Part shown: in pieces, positions 23,817-24,490 of the stretch | How the letters are laid out: the number at the start of each line of letters is the position of its first letter | Position numbering within the stretch: position 1 is the first letter of the stretch | From: Acidimicrobiales bacterium | GTDB taxonomy: Bacteria; Actinomycetota; Acidimicrobiia; Acidimicrobiales; Ilumatobacteraceae | Assembly (NCBI GenBank): GCA_030833305.1 | Contig: JAURHL010000007.1 | Span: 1-24,490 of the forward strand | Length of the DNA: 24,490 nucleotides | Direction of reading: 5' to 3' | Made by a program: the position numbers and the translations under genes | Notes under the pieces: model-generated | Databases searched by the model: none | Told to the model about the DNA's origin: nothing | The model's input: the letters and a program-made list of their open reading frames with translations, nothing else

Positions 23817-23822
23817 AGATTA
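23817..23822 (-). promoter_or_regulatory. -10 box for the acyltransferase gene
   Basis: On the minus strand TAATCT is followed by seven bases and GTG 23809. The hexamer is identical to that of the DUF35 promoter. If used, it excludes the upstream ATG 23836 as the start. Confidence 0.45.
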
Positions 23823-23861
23823 CTTCTGGCCGCCATGAGGTGATGAGCCCGTGAGTCGTTT

Positions 23862-23880
23862 TCTGACACAGCGTCAGATT
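23862..23880. promoter_or_regulatory. Palindromic operator candidate, site 2, upstream of the acyl-CoA dehydrogenase
   Basis: TCTGAC, ACAGC, GTCAGA is a perfect 6-bp inverted repeat with a 5-bp centre, followed by TT. It lies 34 bp before the ATG at 23912 and would cover the -35 region of the TAACGT box. The core CTGACAC/CGTCAGATT is shared with site 1 at 21378. Confidence 0.55.
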
Positions 23881-23896
23881 CCGCGAGGTTGGCGAC

Positions 23897-23902
23897 TAAC
23901 GT
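23897..23902 (+). promoter_or_regulatory. -10 box for the acyl-CoA dehydrogenase gene
   Basis: TAACGT ends nine bases before the ATG at 23912, so the mRNA would be leaderless or have a leader of about 2-3 nt. There is no clear Shine-Dalgarno sequence. Confidence 0.4.
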
Positions 23903-23911
23903 CTTCTCCTC

Positions 23912-24490
23912 ATGGACCTGCGCGAAACCGTCGATGAGGCCGCCTTCCGCCTCGAAGCACGTACGTGGCTGGAAGCCAACGTTCCCGATTCGTCGCTTCC
24001 CAGTTTCGACACCGCGGAAGGTTTCGCCCTGCATCGTCAGTGGGAGAAGAAGCTCTACGACGGTCGCTGGTCGGCGGTGTCGTGGCCCGAGCAGTACGGC
24101 GGTCGCGGCGCCGACTACATCAAGTGGCTCATTTTCGAGGAGGAGTACTACCGCGCCGGCGCGCCCGGTCGCGTGAACCAGAACGGCATCTTCCTCCTCG
24201 GTCCCACCATCATGGAAGTGGGCACCGAGGCGCAGAAGGAGAGGTTCCTCCCCACGATGGCCTCGTCGGAGATCGTGTGGGGCCAGGCGTGGAGCGAACC
24301 GAACGCGGGCAGCGATCTGGCGGGCATCAAGAGCAAGGCCCTGCGTGACGGCGACGACTGGATCCTGAACGGCCAGAAGATCTGGGCCAGTCGCGCCGTG
24401 TGGGCCGACTGGTGTTTCGGCATCTTCCGCACCGACCCCGAGGCCGAACGTCACCGCGGGCTCACCTTCATCCTGTGCCCACTCGATCTG
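23912..24490 (+). CDS. Acyl-CoA dehydrogenase (FadE type), partial at the window end
   Basis: The first 193 residues of an acyl-CoA dehydrogenase, continuing beyond the window. The N-terminal helical domain (about 1-120) contains WSAVSWPEQYGG. The middle domain starts with GQAWSEPNAGSDLAGIKSKA (about 130-149), the conserved FAD- and substrate-contact motif, and WILNGQKIWASRA. Such enzymes oxidise acyl-CoA to 2-enoyl-CoA, passing electrons to ETF. Its C-terminal half, with the catalytic base, is outside the window. It is divergent from the acyltransferase gene with a 102-bp gap and shares an operator candidate with the DUF35-thiolase operon, which suggests a common degradative pathway. Confidence 0.95.
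   Translation, partial: MDLRETVDEAAFRLEARTWLEANVPDSSLPSFDTAEGFALHRQWEKKLYDGRWSAVSWPEQYGGRGADYIKWLIFEEEYYRAGAPGRVNQNGIFLLGPTIMEVGTEAQKERFLPTMASSEIVWGQAWSEPNAGSDLAGIKSKALRDGDDWILNGQKIWASRAVWADWCFGIFRTDPEAERHRGLTFILCPLDL

Noticed and set aside
23810..24454. In-frame minus-strand extension of the acyltransferase giving about 1018 aa
   Set aside because: The extra 215 residues lie antisense to the well-supported acyl-CoA dehydrogenase and show no acyltransferase similarity; the AT3 domain begins right after GTG 23809.
1..24490. CRISPR arrays, tRNA or rRNA genes, insertion sequences or prophage
   Set aside because: No regularly spaced repeats, tRNA-like cloverleafs, transposase or integrase reading frames were seen; the window is almost fully coding with ordinary metabolic genes.

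Overview
The window is about 24.5 kb of GC-rich, densely packed DNA with 21 protein genes and no RNA genes. It most likely comes from an actinobacterium. The order mfd - lipoprotein - mazG - eno - ftsB/divIC matches the well-known actinobacterial housekeeping block, in which Mycobacterium has mfd-mazG-lpqU-eno-divIC. The YabN-type MazG fusion, form II CoxMSL-like proteins, Ltp2-like thiolase and DUF35 pair, and many GTG starts point towards Acidimicrobiia (Ilumatobacter-like). That placement is inference.

Layout: (1) 1-622 minus: 5' part of a DUF2332 gene, divergent from mfd. (2) 699-7437 plus: housekeeping block of an N-terminally truncated Mfd, a parvulin-like lipoprotein, MazG, enolase and FtsB/DivIC. 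(3) 7526-9826 plus: form II molybdenum hydroxylase large subunit (CoxL-like). (4) 9899-12428 plus: DrrA-type ABC ATPase and two ABC-2 permeases, translationally coupled. (5) 12429-13706 minus: LarA-superfamily protein, divergent from a cytosolic BtuF-like protein (13741-14649). (6) 14736-16028 plus: CoxS- and CoxM-like subunits, separated from CoxL by 4.9 kb. (7) 16063-18447 plus: PAP2-type membrane protein and a DAO-type FAD oxidoreductase. (8) 18510-21384 minus: DUF35 OB-fold protein, Ltp2-like thiolase homologue and a true thiolase. (9) 21398-23809 minus: acyltransferase-3/SGNH membrane protein. (10) 23912-24490 plus: start of an acyl-CoA dehydrogenase.

Two signals cut across the annotation. 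First, most transcription-unit starts carry an NANNNT hexamer exactly 6 nt (sometimes 7-9 nt) before the start codon, the signature of a -10 box for a leaderless mRNA. This fixes several starts, including that of the truncated Mfd. Second, an 18-bp palindromic site (CTGACAC, two variable bases, CGTCAGATT) occurs exactly twice: over the start of the DUF35/thiolase operon and upstream of the acyl-CoA dehydrogenase. This suggests one repressor controls a small CoA-ester degradation regulon. Other notable points are the split cox genes with matching leaders, the conserved nickel-pincer-like residues in the LarA homologue, the His-to-Glu change in the Ltp2-like protein, and a tandem, half-degenerate SGNH module in the acyltransferase.
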